A DNA stretch of 64,000 bases. Source: Collinsella sp. Lineage in GTDB: Bacteria > Actinomycetota > Coriobacteriia > Coriobacteriales > Coriobacteriaceae. The position numbers were made by a program, and so were the translations under genes. Each line of letters opens with the position of its first letter. Within the stretch, counting starts at the first letter, position 1. The notes below the pieces were generated by a model. The model was given only the letters and a program-made list of their open reading frames with translations, searched no databases and had not been told where the DNA came from. The DNA lies in the NCBI GenBank assembly GCA_018368345.1, contig JAGZEK010000004.1, positions 84,910 through 148,909 on the forward strand, in the 5' to 3' direction. Shown here piece by piece: positions 15,928-23,517 of this stretch.

Positions 15928-17661
15928 CTACAACTCAGCGAGCATGATCCAGGCAGAACTGTCCTGCACGAGCCTGCCGTCTGCAAGCGGTGATGAGGTG
16001 AGCAGGACCCTGCCCGCCGGCAGCTCCACGGGTGCTGCACCGAAGTTCGTCACACACGCCCAGCCGTTGTCGCGGCGATAGGCGATGACGCCGCCCCCAG
16101 CGCCCTCGGCACCATCCGCAAGGCCGGTGCGCCCGTCAAGATCGAGCCACGCGAGATCGTTGGCGCACCCGCGCAGCTTGCGCCGCAGCCAGAGGGCGTC
16201 ACGATAGAGCGCAAGCATCGATGTCGGGTCCGCTTCTTCCCTATCGGCAGCGTAATCGGAAAACCATGCAGGTTGCGGCAGATGGGGCGCCGCATCGGCA
16301 TCCGCCGGTGAAAACCCAAACGATCCGCCCTGCGCGGGATCGTCCGCCGCCACCCACGGCAGGGGCACACGGCAGCCGTCGCGCCCCTTCTCGCGCTTCG
16401 GTCCGTGCGTATTGGTCGCAGTAGGATCTTCGAGTGCAGCCCACGGAATGTCAGCCACCTCAAAAAGGCCGAGCTCCTCACCCTGATACACGTATGCCGA
16501 GCCCGGAAGCGCCAGCTCGAGCAAAAGGGCCGCCCGCGCGCGGCGCTCGCCGAGTTCACGGTCCTCGTCATAAGACGACCCGTCGCGTAAGAGCCAGTCG
16601 AGCGCAATCTGGTGGTAGCGCGTCGCCTTGATCTGCGGCAGGGCATAGCGCGTCGCCACGCGCGGCACGTCGTGGTTGGAGAGCACCCAGGTCGAGGCGG
16701 AATCGGATTCTATAGCTGCCTTCAAGCCCTCCTCGATTGCAGCGTGCATGTCATCATAGGTCCAAGTGGCCTTGGCAAACTCAAAGTTGAACGTCTGGCC
16801 AAGCTCGCTGGGACGCGCGTAGAGATACTGGCGCTCGGGCAGCACCCACGCCTCGGCAACGGCGCTGCGTGGCGGATCATAGCGGTCGAACACGCGGCGC
16901 CACTCGCGATAGATCTCGTGGACCTCGTTGCGGTCCCACAGCGGATGGGTGCCGTCCTCAACCATGTCATCGCCCTCGGCGAGATGCCACCGGTCGAGGT
17001 CATCGCGGTCGAGATCCTTGGCGAGACCGTGCGCCACATCAATGCGAAAGCCATCGACGCCTCGATCGCTCCAAAACGCCAGGACGTCGCAAAAGAACGC
17101 ATGAACCTCGGGGCACGACCAGTCAAAGTCCGGCTGCTCGGGCGTAAACATGTGCAGATACCACTGACCGTCCGCGACGCGCGTCCAGGCGGGGCCGCCA
17201 AAGTTGGCATTCCAATTGGTGGGAGGCAGCTCGCCGTGCTCGCCGCGACCATCGCGGAAGATATAACGGGCGCGCTCGGGCGATCCGGGGCCGGCGGCAA
17301 GAGCGGCTTTGAACCAGGGGTGCTGGTTGGACGAATGGTTGGGCACGATGTCGACGATGACCTTGATCCCGCGCGCATGGGCAGCGGCAATCATGTCATC
17401 GAAGTCGTCAAGCGATCCGAGACGAGGGTCGACATCGCAGTAGTCCGCCACGTCATAGCCGCCGTCGACAAGCGGCGATGGATAGAACGGGCTCAGCCAT
17501 ATGGCCTCGATGCCCAGCCGCTCAAGATAGTCCATCTGCTGGGTAATGCCCGCGATATCGCCCAGACCCGAACCGGTCGAATCCTTAAACGAGCGCGGGT
17601 AAATCTGATAGATCGCGGCATCGGACATCCATGAGCGCGAAGAAGTTTTTTCTATAGCCAT
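15928..17661 (-). CDS. GH13 alpha-glucosidase / oligo-1,6-glucosidase
   Basis: 577 residues of glycoside hydrolase family 13. It begins MAIEKTSSRSWMSDAAIYQI and enters the catalytic barrel with YPRSFKDSTGSGLGDIAGI. Conserved regions are DIVPNHSS, GFRIDVAHG (nucleophile Asp), AVAEAWV (acid/base Glu) and VLSNHDVPR (third Asp). It should release glucose from short alpha-glucans or isomalto-oligosaccharides in the cytoplasm, as there is no signal peptide. The start at 17661 has GGGAG about 9 bases upstream. It is a lone minus-strand gene between tRNA units. The exact linkage specificity cannot be told. Confidence 0.9.
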   Translation of the reverse strand: MAIEKTSSRSWMSDAAIYQIYPRSFKDSTGSGLGDIAGITQQMDYLERLGIEAIWLSPFYPSPLVDGGYDVADYCDVDPRLGSLDDFDDMIAAAHARGIKVIVDIVPNHSSNQHPWFKAALAAGPGSPERARYIFRDGRGEHGELPPTNWNANFGGPAWTRVADGQWYLHMFTPEQPDFDWSCPEVHAFFCDVLAFWSDRGVDGFRIDVAHGLAKDLDRDDLDRWHLAEGDDMVEDGTHPLWDRNEVHEIYREWRRVFDRYDPPRSAVAEAWVLPERQYLYARPSELGQTFNFEFAKATWTYDDMHAAIEEGLKAAIESDSASTWVLSNHDVPRVATRYALPQIKATRYHQIALDWLLRDGSSYDEDRELGERRARAALLLELALPGSAYVYQGEELGLFEVADIPWAALEDPTATNTHGPKREKGRDGCRVPLPWVAADDPAQGGSFGFSPADADAAPHLPQPAWFSDYAADREEADPTSMLALYRDALWLRRKLRGCANDLAWLDLDGRTGLADGAEGAGGGVIAYRRDNGWACVTNFGAAPVELPAGRVLLTSSPLADGRLVQDSSAWIMLAEL

Positions 17662-17753
17662 GGGGCGCGTCTCCCTTGCAACGAGATTTTGCGAGATGAC
17701 CACGATGATACGCCCAAGGCAGACATTCGCGGCAAACAACGCCACATCCCAAA

Positions 17754-17780
17754 ACGCTCGCTCCCTCTCGGGTTCGAGCC
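17754..17780. repeat. 27-base direct repeat, copy 1
   Basis: These 27 bases are identical to 18101-18127. The end reads GGGTTCGAGCC, resembling a tRNA T-arm in the plus orientation, opposite to the local tRNA genes. Repeat status is seen directly; origin from tRNA sequence is inference. Confidence 0.8.
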
Positions 17781-17853
17781 CCCTGGGGCGGATTGACCAA
17801 TTAGGCGAAAAGAATGGAAGACTCACTCCCCCGGCCACGACAGCGAGCGGGCT

Positions 17854-17939
17854 CCGGGTGCCCCAGGTTGCCGCGAAAGAGGAGGGAAGCGTACTTTATG
17901 TACGCGACCGACGATTGAGGGGCAAGATGGGGTGCCCGG
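17854..17939. repeat. Nested hairpin element related to the one at 37768-37862
   Basis: Outer arms 17854-17872 and 17921-17939 match at 15 of 19 positions and enclose an inner perfect hairpin GCGTAC/GTACGC (17889-17894, 17900-17905). Both arms resemble those of the element after nanA: about 21 of 26 bases on the left (GGTGCCC.AGGTTG core) and about 22 of 27 on the right. This makes it a member of a dispersed repeat family. Confidence 0.65.
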
Positions 17940-17955
17940 GGCTCGCGCAGCGTCA

Positions 17956-17983
17956 ACAAAAAAACGCGGTTCGTTAGAACCGC
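17956..17983 (-). terminator. Terminator of the tRNA-Gly remnant
   Basis: GCGGTT (17966-17971) pairs with AACCGC (17978-17983), and the minus strand continues into a T-rich run (complement of 17956-17964). It lies just after the tRNA-Gly 3' remnant, as functional terminators follow the other tRNA genes here. Confidence 0.7.
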
Positions 17984-17993
17984 ATAACATAGT

Positions 17994-18011
17994 TGGAGCG
18001 GACAACGGGGC
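17994..18011 (-). pseudogene. tRNA-Gly remnant (3' end only)
   Basis: These 18 bases are identical to the last 18 bases of the three tRNA-Gly genes, including the encoded CCA, and then identity stops abruptly within the T-arm. A terminator follows at the normal distance. The 5' part has been replaced by about 110 bases of unrelated sequence ending in a 27-base repeat. It looks like a broken fourth tRNA-Gly copy or a recombination scar. Confidence 0.75.
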
Positions 18012-18100
18012 GTCTGCGCATTTGCCTCGCAAATACGCACCGGCTTCGGCCGCCTGCCGGCGCCCTCGCCAGCTCGCTACAAACGCTCCGCGTTTGCTTA

Positions 18101-18127
18101 ACGCTCGCTCCCTCTCGGGTTCGAGCC
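18101..18127. repeat. 27-base direct repeat, copy 2
   Basis: Identical to 17754-17780. It ends the stretch (18012-18127) that replaces the 5' part of the broken tRNA-Gly. The stretch also holds palindromic pieces such as GCATTTGCCTCGCAAATACGC-like and AAACGCTCCGCGTTT sequences. Confidence 0.8.
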
Positions 18128-18145
18128 TATGCAATGGGTACGAAA

Positions 18146-18174
18146 AAGCCCGGCTACCGTGGTAGTCGGGCTGT
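18146..18174 (-). terminator. Terminator of tRNA-Gly copy 2
   Basis: AGCCCG and CGGGCT arms extended by GCTACC/GGTAG form the stem; the minus strand continues into TTTTTCG. It lies 7 bases after the tRNA CCA end. Confidence 0.85.
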
Positions 18175-18180
18175 TACGTT

Positions 18181-18256
18181 TGGAGCGGACAACGGGGCTC
18201 GAACCCGCGACCCCAACCTTGGCAAGGTTGTGCTCTACCAACTGAGCCATGTCCGC
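18181..18256 (-). tRNA. tRNA-Gly (GCC), copy 2
   Basis: Identical over all 76 bases, including CCA, to the copies at 15711 and 18407. Anticodon loop TTGCCAA. It has its own terminator. Confidence 0.95.
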
Positions 18257-18271
18257 ATATGTAAAACAAAA

Positions 18272-18290
18272 CGGGCGCCGGAGCGCCCGG
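18272..18290 (-). terminator. Terminator of tRNA-Cys
   Basis: GGGCGC and GCGCCC arms form a short GC stem; the minus strand continues TTTTGTTTTAC. It lies 9 bases after the tRNA-Cys CCA end. Confidence 0.85.
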
Positions 18291-18298
18291 ATGTTGCC

Positions 18299-18372
18299 TG
18301 GAGGCGAAGCCCGGATTCGAACCGGGGGTAAAGGCTTTGCAGGCCTCTGCCTTACCACTTGGCCACTTCGCC
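18299..18372 (-). tRNA. tRNA-Cys (GCA)
   Basis: Acceptor GGCGAAG/CTTCGCC, anticodon loop CTGCAAA (anticodon GCA), T-arm CCCGG-TTCGAAT-CCGGG and encoded CCA. It stands between two tRNA-Gly copies, each with a separate terminator. Confidence 0.95.
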
Positions 18373-18378
18373 GAAAAA

Positions 18379-18396
18379 GGACCGCCTAAACGGTCC
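18379..18396 (-). terminator. Terminator of tRNA-Gly copy 3
   Basis: GGACCG and CGGTCC arms with a CCTAAA loop; the minus strand continues TTTTTCGG. It lies 10 bases after the tRNA CCA end. Confidence 0.85.
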
Positions 18397-18406
18397 GGAA
18401 ACGCAA

Positions 18407-18482
18407 TGGAGCGGACAACGGGGCTCGAACCCGCGACCCCAACCTTGGCAAGGTTGTGCTCTACCAACTGAGCCATGTCCGC
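18407..18482 (-). tRNA. tRNA-Gly (GCC), copy 3
   Basis: Third identical 76-base copy with encoded CCA and anticodon loop TTGCCAA. The repetition suggests high demand for glycine codons GGC/GGU or a recent tandem amplification. Confidence 0.95.
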
Positions 18483-18587
18483 TTGCGGGTTATTAATTTA
18501 CGCGAGTTGCCCAAAAGACGCAAGTACTTTTTTCAAAAAAGTTGTTCAGCACATGCTCTTGGCAGGTAAACATGCCAAAACGATGCA

Positions 18588-19334
18588 CTAGGCACACGAT
18601 TCCAATGCTCCGCTAAACAGCTTCACCATCCGAACACGCGTGCCGGCACCGTCCGTGCGTCGAGCAACCTCCACGTTGTCGACCAGCATGCGCATGAGTT
18701 TGATGCCACGCCCACGCTCCTCAGTCGAAACCGGCTCGCTCAAGCCGTCGATCGAATAGCCCGCCCCGCGGTCAACGACCTCAATCACCACTCGATCGCC
18801 ATAGGCCTGAACCGTCAGGATGCACCCGATGCCGCCCGCATGGTCATACGCGTTGCCCAGCGCCTCGCCCGATGCCAATGCGACGTCGTAGCGCTCGTCG
18901 CGGCGCAACGGAAGCGATTCAAGGAGTTCGGCGATGCGATGTCGGTAGTATGGAAGATTCTCGATACCCTGACGGACCTCGACGCTCTTACTCCAGCGAG
19001 GCAGCTCCCCCACCGGAATGGCGGGAATAGACTCCCGTGCCGGCCCCGCGACATGAAGGATATCGACAAGACGAGCAATCTCCAAAAAGCGAACAACTTC
19101 ACCCGATGCATTGACGAGCGAAAGCAGGCCTTCTCGCCTCATGAGCTCACGAGCGCGCGTAAGCAGGAATGCCAAGCCCGTCGAATCGATAAAGCTAACA
19201 GCCTGACAGTTGATGACGACACGACGCACGCCGCGGCCAATCAAAGCATCCAACCGCCGACGCAGCGCAGGCACCGTGGCGATGTCGATATCGCCTGGTG
19301 GCGTCAAAACCGCTATGTCATTCCACTCATTCAT
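18588..19334 (-). CDS. STAS-HATPase fusion (anti-sigma antagonist joined to a GHKL kinase)
   Basis: 248 residues combining two normally separate partner-switch proteins. Residues 1-105 are a STAS domain like SpoIIAA/RsbV, with the phosphorylatable Ser51 in SFIDSTGLAFLL. Residues 115-245 are a HATPase_c domain like SpoIIAB/RsbW: N-box GEALGNAYDHAGG (Glu157, Asn161), DRGAG and ERGRGIKLMRML. Downstream of a PP2C phosphatase, it probably forms a switch in which the kinase half phosphorylates Ser51 or another STAS protein. The start is uncertain: ATG 19334 or TTG 19352. No sigma factor lies nearby. Confidence 0.88.
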   Translation of the reverse strand: MNEWNDIAVLTPPGDIDIATVPALRRRLDALIGRGVRRVVINCQAVSFIDSTGLAFLLTRARELMRREGLLSLVNASGEVVRFLEIARLVDILHVAGPARESIPAIPVGELPRWSKSVEVRQGIENLPYYRHRIAELLESLPLRRDERYDVALASGEALGNAYDHAGGIGCILTVQAYGDRVVIEVVDRGAGYSIDGLSEPVSTEERGRGIKLMRMLVDNVEVARRTDGAGTRVRMVKLFSGALESCA

Positions 19335-19412
19335 ACGACCATGGTTCCCCAAAAAAGCCCACTCGATGCATTCGTTTCCCCAACCGTACGGATTCAGCCC
19401 GCCCAGCGTCGT

Positions 19413-21758
19413 CTATGAACGACCCCGTAAAAACTCAAGGGACACCAATGCAATGTCATCGTCCAGCGCCGATTCGGTAAATCGGTCAAGCTCGCCCAAG
19501 ACCTTGCCGCAAATGCCCGACACGCCCTCACCCGAGACAGAGAGCAGAAGGTCGCGAAGGCGCTGCTCGCCAAAGAAAGCACCCGAGCGGTCACGCGCTT
19601 CGATTGTTCCGTCGGTGTACATAAATAGCATGTCACCAGGAGCGAACGTAAACACGCCTGTCTCGTACACCATGCTCTCAAAGGCACCGATTACCCCCGA
19701 TTGGCATCCAAGCAGCTCGACCTCTCCCCCACGAGCCTCGCCGCCACCCAGCGGCATCGACTCTGGCCTGATGACCATGGTCGGAGGATGGCCCGCCGAA
19801 CAATACGTTGCGCGTCCGGCTTTAAGGTCAATCTTGGCGATAAAGGCCGTCACGAACGTCTCGACCCTCGAAAAGCCCATAAGCATGCTGTTAAGGGAGC
19901 GTGCCATGCGGGCCGGTCCAGCGCCCTCCCAGGCATATGCCGTCAGGGCCGTCTTGACGAGTGCGGACATCGATGCAGCCTCAATGCCTTTGCCAGACAC
20001 ATCGCCCAGAATCATGACGGCGCAATCGTCGGGAAGACGGATGAGCGTATAGAAATCGCCGCCGACCAACGCCGAGTTCGTGGCCGACAGGTACACCGAA
20101 TCGGCGGCGATTCCCGGAACATCCCCCAGTGAATTTCTCATGCCAATCTGGAGGGTCTGAGCGATATGGCGCTCCTCACGCTTTTGAGATTCGCCTTCAT
20201 AGATCAGTTCAAAGTCATGAGCCAAGTGCACCAAGTAATCATATTCAAGGTCATCAATCGGCTCTTGGCTACCATCACGAAGCAGCAGCGCGCGCGTCGT
20301 CGGGCCCTTCGCAACAGAAGCAGGAACGATCGCGTCGTTACTGTGCTTGCCATCGCCCTCAGAGCGCGGGCGCCCCGCCTCGATGCCGGCGTCGACGTAG
20401 AGACCCTGGCAAGGCAGGCCATGTGCCCTAAGCCAGCCTCCCATAGGCATCGATTCGTCAACGCGAGTTATACGGACGTGTTTAAGGTCCTCGGCACTCG
20501 TGCCGCCCAAAACAGATGCCTCAAAGCCATCAGGGGCAGCCCCCAAACGTGCCGCTGGCGCCGTCGTGGAAAAGAAAAGCTTCTCGGGATCGTCCGGCAA
20601 AGCAACGCGACTGCCGCCTTCAAAATCTATGACGTAGGAATCCAGACTGGCGTCATACTCAATAGGGCAAAAATGGCAGTTGAGCATATTGCAGATCTCG
20701 GACGATACCGCCTGGGTAGCCGCGGCGGAATCGTCTAGAAAGGTAAACAACTCATCCCGCAAGACATTGAGCGAGCGGCCAAGCTCGGCCGTGCGACGGG
20801 AGCGAAGGCTCGATGCCATGCCGACCAGCTGGATAGACAGGTAATCGCAAATGACCTCGAGCACATTAACGTCATAGGCAAGCGGTGCCTGGGGGCGTTT
20901 CCAACCAACTTCCAGCACGCCAAGGATCTGCGTACCGTAAAAAACGGGAAGACAGATTTCACTGCGGTACGGAGGCATATCTTGCATGCGCAACAGGTGC
21001 TTAGAACGATTATCCAGGTCCATGAACATACCGGAGGCGGCCTTATCGCCCTCAAGGTCCTGTTGAATCGACAAGCGACAGGCACGCGACTCGCGAAGAA
21101 CATACGTCGGAATGCCAGCGCCATACGGCAAAAACTCGGGCAGGTAGCTGTCGAGCAGCTCCTTGGAAACACCGCGAAGCTTAAAGCCGCCGCTCTCAGA
21201 AAAATAGATAGCAGCACCCGAAGCATCGAGCGTTCCTACAAGCTGGTTCAAAACGGTATCAAGCAGGCTGGGCAACTCATCGGAGCCCACAGTGCTCATA
21301 ATGACCGAGAGCGTGCCAGAGAGACGCTTGTTCGCCACTCTAAGCTCCGATAACGCACGCTTGAGTTGCCGGTCGTGAGAATACTGTTCCTCGATACTGT
21401 GAAGCGCCACCAGGACACGTGGTGCACGGCGCCCAAAGATGTGTGGAGGCGTTACGGAGCCCGCACGAACCAAGACGGGAATAAAAGAGCCGTCACTCAG
21501 TTTGAGCATCAGTTCGTTCTCGGAGCCATCAGTTTCAAATGGCAGACGATGTTCCGTCGCACGTTCAAAAGCGGACGAGTACAGGACGTCTTTAACATCT
21601 CCACCGATGACGTCGGCGCGTTCCTCGCACATCAAACCAAGTAAGCGATTATTCACATGCAGAATGGTTCCGTCGAGCTCGCAGATGATGACAGCATCGC
21701 TCGTGATCTCGACTAGTTGGGCAACGTCTGCCCACTCGTTGCGTTCAAGCGTTTCCAT
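19413..21758 (-). CDS. PAS-GAF-PP2C (SpoIIE/RsbU-type) serine phosphatase
   Basis: 781 residues. The N-terminal part (about 15-125) is a PAS sensor (TSDAVIICELDGTILHVNNR). A GAF domain spans about 160-315 and a second GAF-like region with LNCHFCPIEYD follows. The C-terminal 240 residues are a SpoIIE-type PP2C phosphatase, with GGDFYTLIRL, VMILGDVSGKGIEAASMSA, MLFMYTDGTIEARD and DDDIALVSLEF giving the metal-binding aspartates. It should dephosphorylate a STAS protein in response to a small ligand. The STAS-HATPase gene 78 bases downstream is the obvious partner. ATG 21758 is preferred because GGTGGGG lies upstream. Confidence 0.92.
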   Translation of the reverse strand: METLERNEWADVAQLVEITSDAVIICELDGTILHVNNRLLGLMCEERADVIGGDVKDVLYSSAFERATEHRLPFETDGSENELMLKLSDGSFIPVLVRAGSVTPPHIFGRRAPRVLVALHSIEEQYSHDRQLKRALSELRVANKRLSGTLSVIMSTVGSDELPSLLDTVLNQLVGTLDASGAAIYFSESGGFKLRGVSKELLDSYLPEFLPYGAGIPTYVLRESRACRLSIQQDLEGDKAASGMFMDLDNRSKHLLRMQDMPPYRSEICLPVFYGTQILGVLEVGWKRPQAPLAYDVNVLEVICDYLSIQLVGMASSLRSRRTAELGRSLNVLRDELFTFLDDSAAATQAVSSEICNMLNCHFCPIEYDASLDSYVIDFEGGSRVALPDDPEKLFFSTTAPAARLGAAPDGFEASVLGGTSAEDLKHVRITRVDESMPMGGWLRAHGLPCQGLYVDAGIEAGRPRSEGDGKHSNDAIVPASVAKGPTTRALLLRDGSQEPIDDLEYDYLVHLAHDFELIYEGESQKREERHIAQTLQIGMRNSLGDVPGIAADSVYLSATNSALVGGDFYTLIRLPDDCAVMILGDVSGKGIEAASMSALVKTALTAYAWEGAGPARMARSLNSMLMGFSRVETFVTAFIAKIDLKAGRATYCSAGHPPTMVIRPESMPLGGGEARGGEVELLGCQSGVIGAFESMVYETGVFTFAPGDMLFMYTDGTIEARDRSGAFFGEQRLRDLLLSVSGEGVSGICGKVLGELDRFTESALDDDIALVSLEFLRGRS

Positions 21759-21786
21759 CGTGGACCCCACCGTCTATCGGTAACAA

Positions 21787-21809
21787 AAAAGCCTCCGAAG
21801 AGGCTTCTC
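21787..21809 (-). terminator. Terminator of tRNA-Leu
   Basis: GCCTC and GAGGC arms, extended to GAAGCCTC/GAGGCTT on the minus strand, with a TTCG loop followed by TTTTTTG. It lies 9 bases after the tRNA-Leu CCA end and just before the phosphatase gene. Confidence 0.85.
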
Positions 21810-21817
21810 AAATGCGA

Positions 21818-21907
21818 TGGTGTCGGAGGCGGGACTTGAACCCGCATGACCAAAAAGCGGTCACTAGCACCTCAAGCTAGCGCGTCTGCCAATTCCGCCA
21901 CTCCGAC
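21818..21907 (-). tRNA. tRNA-Leu (GAG)
   Basis: A 90-base class II tRNA with a long variable arm (GTGACCGCTTTTTGGTCAT). Acceptor GTCGGAG/CTCCGAC, anticodon stem CTAGC/GCTAG with loop TTGAGGT (anticodon GAG), T-arm GCGGG-TTCAAGT-CCCGC and encoded CCA. Confidence 0.95.
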
Positions 21908-22051
21908 ATGCTATGTTGTTGATTCGCAGTTCGTTTTGTTCGACCCGCGCGTTCAACGAGGAAGATAATAACCTATGATTCGAGAACTGTGCAAGCACTT
22001 TTTTGAAAAAAGTTTACGAATTTGTAAATGCGCTGGTAGACGGACCTGTTC

Positions 22052-22169
22052 GGGCAGGAATGAGGTTGCTTTCCAACGCGTCCTCGGGCATGCGGCATTA
22101 TTTTGATTCGCGCTACAAAACAATGCCGCCCCCTGCGGAATGCGTTGGAAAGCAACCTCATTCCTGCCC
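22052..22169. repeat. Long inverted repeat of 54-base arms
   Basis: Arms 22052-22105 and 22116-22169 are complementary at 28 of 28 outer positions and 13 of 14 inner positions, separated by a 12-base internal bulge; the loop is 10 bases. A small hairpin GGAGT/ACTCC follows. No coding potential is evident across 21908-22488. The shape resembles a miniature inverted-repeat element or a very long hairpin RNA. I see no transposase or clear target duplication. Confidence 0.85.
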
Positions 22170-22259
22170 TAGGAGTATGTACTCCGGGCACAGTTCTCAA
22201 ACATGTTCTGGGGGCTGATGCAAATTTGGTGGCTCGGCAAAGCCGAGCCCTTATATAAG

Positions 22260-22286
22260 GAGGCCGGAGCTAAAGCTCCGGCCTCA
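22260..22286 (-). terminator. GC hairpin downstream of oppF
   Basis: GAGGCCGGAGCT pairs with AGCTCCGGCCTC through a 2-base loop, a 12-bp perfect stem. The minus strand continues CTTATATAAGGGCTCGG into a second hairpin (GGCTCGG/CCGAGCC, 22233-22251). This is probably the main transcription stop of the opp operon, although the T-run is poor. Confidence 0.55.
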
Positions 22287-22349
22287 CTCAATTTCTTATT
22301 AGATTAAGTGAGCGATCAGGGAATCGCACTCCCCTGCCGAGTTACCGCA

Positions 22350-22474
22350 GGGCCCGCCCTGGAGTTAGTTTTCAGAACACTCCGCAGGACGGAAGAAGCC
22401 CCGCAGCGCGTAGCGCGCAGCGGGGCTTCCGACATGTCCGAGGACGTTCTGAAAACTAACTCCAGGGCGGGCCC
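22350..22474. repeat. Nested inverted repeat after oppF
   Basis: Perfectly complementary 29-base arms (22350-22378 and 22446-22474) enclose an inner hairpin (about 22395-22428) built on AGCCCCGC/GCGGGGCT. It begins 14 bases after the oppF stop at 22489. Placement and shape match the element after nrdD, but the arm sequence is different. Confidence 0.85.
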
Positions 22475-22488
22475 GGACAAACAACCGA

Positions 22489-23517
22489 CTACAGGTCGAT
22501 GTGCGATTCCTTGATCGGGAACGGCTCCGCGAAGTGGCAGGCGCAGCAGTGGCCCGGGGCGACTTCCTTAAACTCGGGAAGCTTCTCGGAGCAGATACCC
22601 TGCGCGATCGGGCAGCGCGTGTGGAAACGGCAGCCGGTCGGCGGATCCAGCGGTGACGGCGGATCGCCGGCGAGGATAATGCGCTTGCGGGTCTTCTGGA
22701 TATCAGGATCGGGCACCGGCACGGCAGACAGCAGCGACTGCGTGTACGGATGGTGAGGCTCGCTGTAGAGCGTCTTCCAGTCCGAAACCTCGACCATCTT
22801 GCCCAGATACATAACGGCAACGCGATCGGAGATGTGCTGCACGACGGAGAGGTCGTGAGCAATGAAGAGATAAGCAGTACCGAACTTATCCTGAAGCTCC
22901 TTCAGCAGGTTCAAAACCTGAGCCTGAATGGAAACATCAAGTGCAGAGACAGGCTCGTCGCAGATGATCAGCTTGGGCTTCAGAGCGAACGCGCGGGCAA
23001 TGCCGACACGCTGACGCTGACCGCCGGAGAACTCGTGCGGATAGCGGTTGATGTGCTCGGGGTTCAGACCGACGACGTCCAGCAGCTCGCGGACGCGCTC
23101 GATACGCTCCTCCTTGGTACCTACGCCATGAATGGTCATGGGCTCGGAGACGATCTCGCCGATGGTCATACGAGGGTTCAGCGAAGCATAAGGATCCTGG
23201 AAGATAAACTGCATCTCGCGACGCATGTCCTTGATCTCATGCTTGCTCATCTCGGCAACATCTTTGCCCTGGAAGAACACCTTACCGGCGGTCGGCTTGG
23301 TCAAGCGCATGATGGTGCGACCCGTCGTGGACTTACCGCAACCAGACTCACCAACCAGACCAAAAGTCTCGCCAGGATAAATCTCAAAAGAGATGTCATT
23401 TACAGCAGAGACGACACGCTTGGAAAAACGCTTGGCGAACATGCCGGACTCAGCGGGGAACTCCTTAGAAAGGTGCTCGACCTTCAGCAACGGAGTACGC
23501 TCGTTGGTATCTGCCAT
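22489..23517 (-). CDS. oppF: Oligopeptide ABC transporter ATP-binding protein OppF
   Basis: 342 residues. Walker A is GLVGESGCGKSTTGRT, the signature LSGGQ-type motif is HEFSGGQRQRVGIARA, and Walker B is LIICDEPVSALD. The C-terminal extension with CRFHTRCPIAQGIC (an oligopeptide_trans Cys-rich tail) is typical of Opp/Dpp ATPases and may bind iron-sulfur. It powers peptide uptake together with OppD. Its ATG overlaps the oppD stop (TAATG), indicating coupled translation. Confidence 0.94.
   Translation of the reverse strand: MADTNERTPLLKVEHLSKEFPAESGMFAKRFSKRVVSAVNDISFEIYPGETFGLVGESGCGKSTTGRTIMRLTKPTAGKVFFQGKDVAEMSKHEIKDMRREMQFIFQDPYASLNPRMTIGEIVSEPMTIHGVGTKEERIERVRELLDVVGLNPEHINRYPHEFSGGQRQRVGIARAFALKPKLIICDEPVSALDVSIQAQVLNLLKELQDKFGTAYLFIAHDLSVVQHISDRVAVMYLGKMVEVSDWKTLYSEPHHPYTQSLLSAVPVPDPDIQKTRKRIILAGDPPSPLDPPTGCRFHTRCPIAQGICSEKLPEFKEVAPGHCCACHFAEPFPIKESHIDL

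Larger units (their letters stand above)
17662..17993. other. Gene-free region upstream of the GH13 gene
   Basis: No credible gene here. It holds the first copy (17754-17780) of a 27-base repeat also found at 18101-18127, a nested hairpin element (17854-17939) and the terminator of the tRNA-Gly remnant. I could not identify a clear GH13 promoter. Confidence 0.6.

Noticed and set aside
15633..18482. Integrated phage or genomic island at the tRNA cluster
   Set aside because: No integrase, phage or conjugation genes are present; only a short tRNA remnant and repeats are seen.
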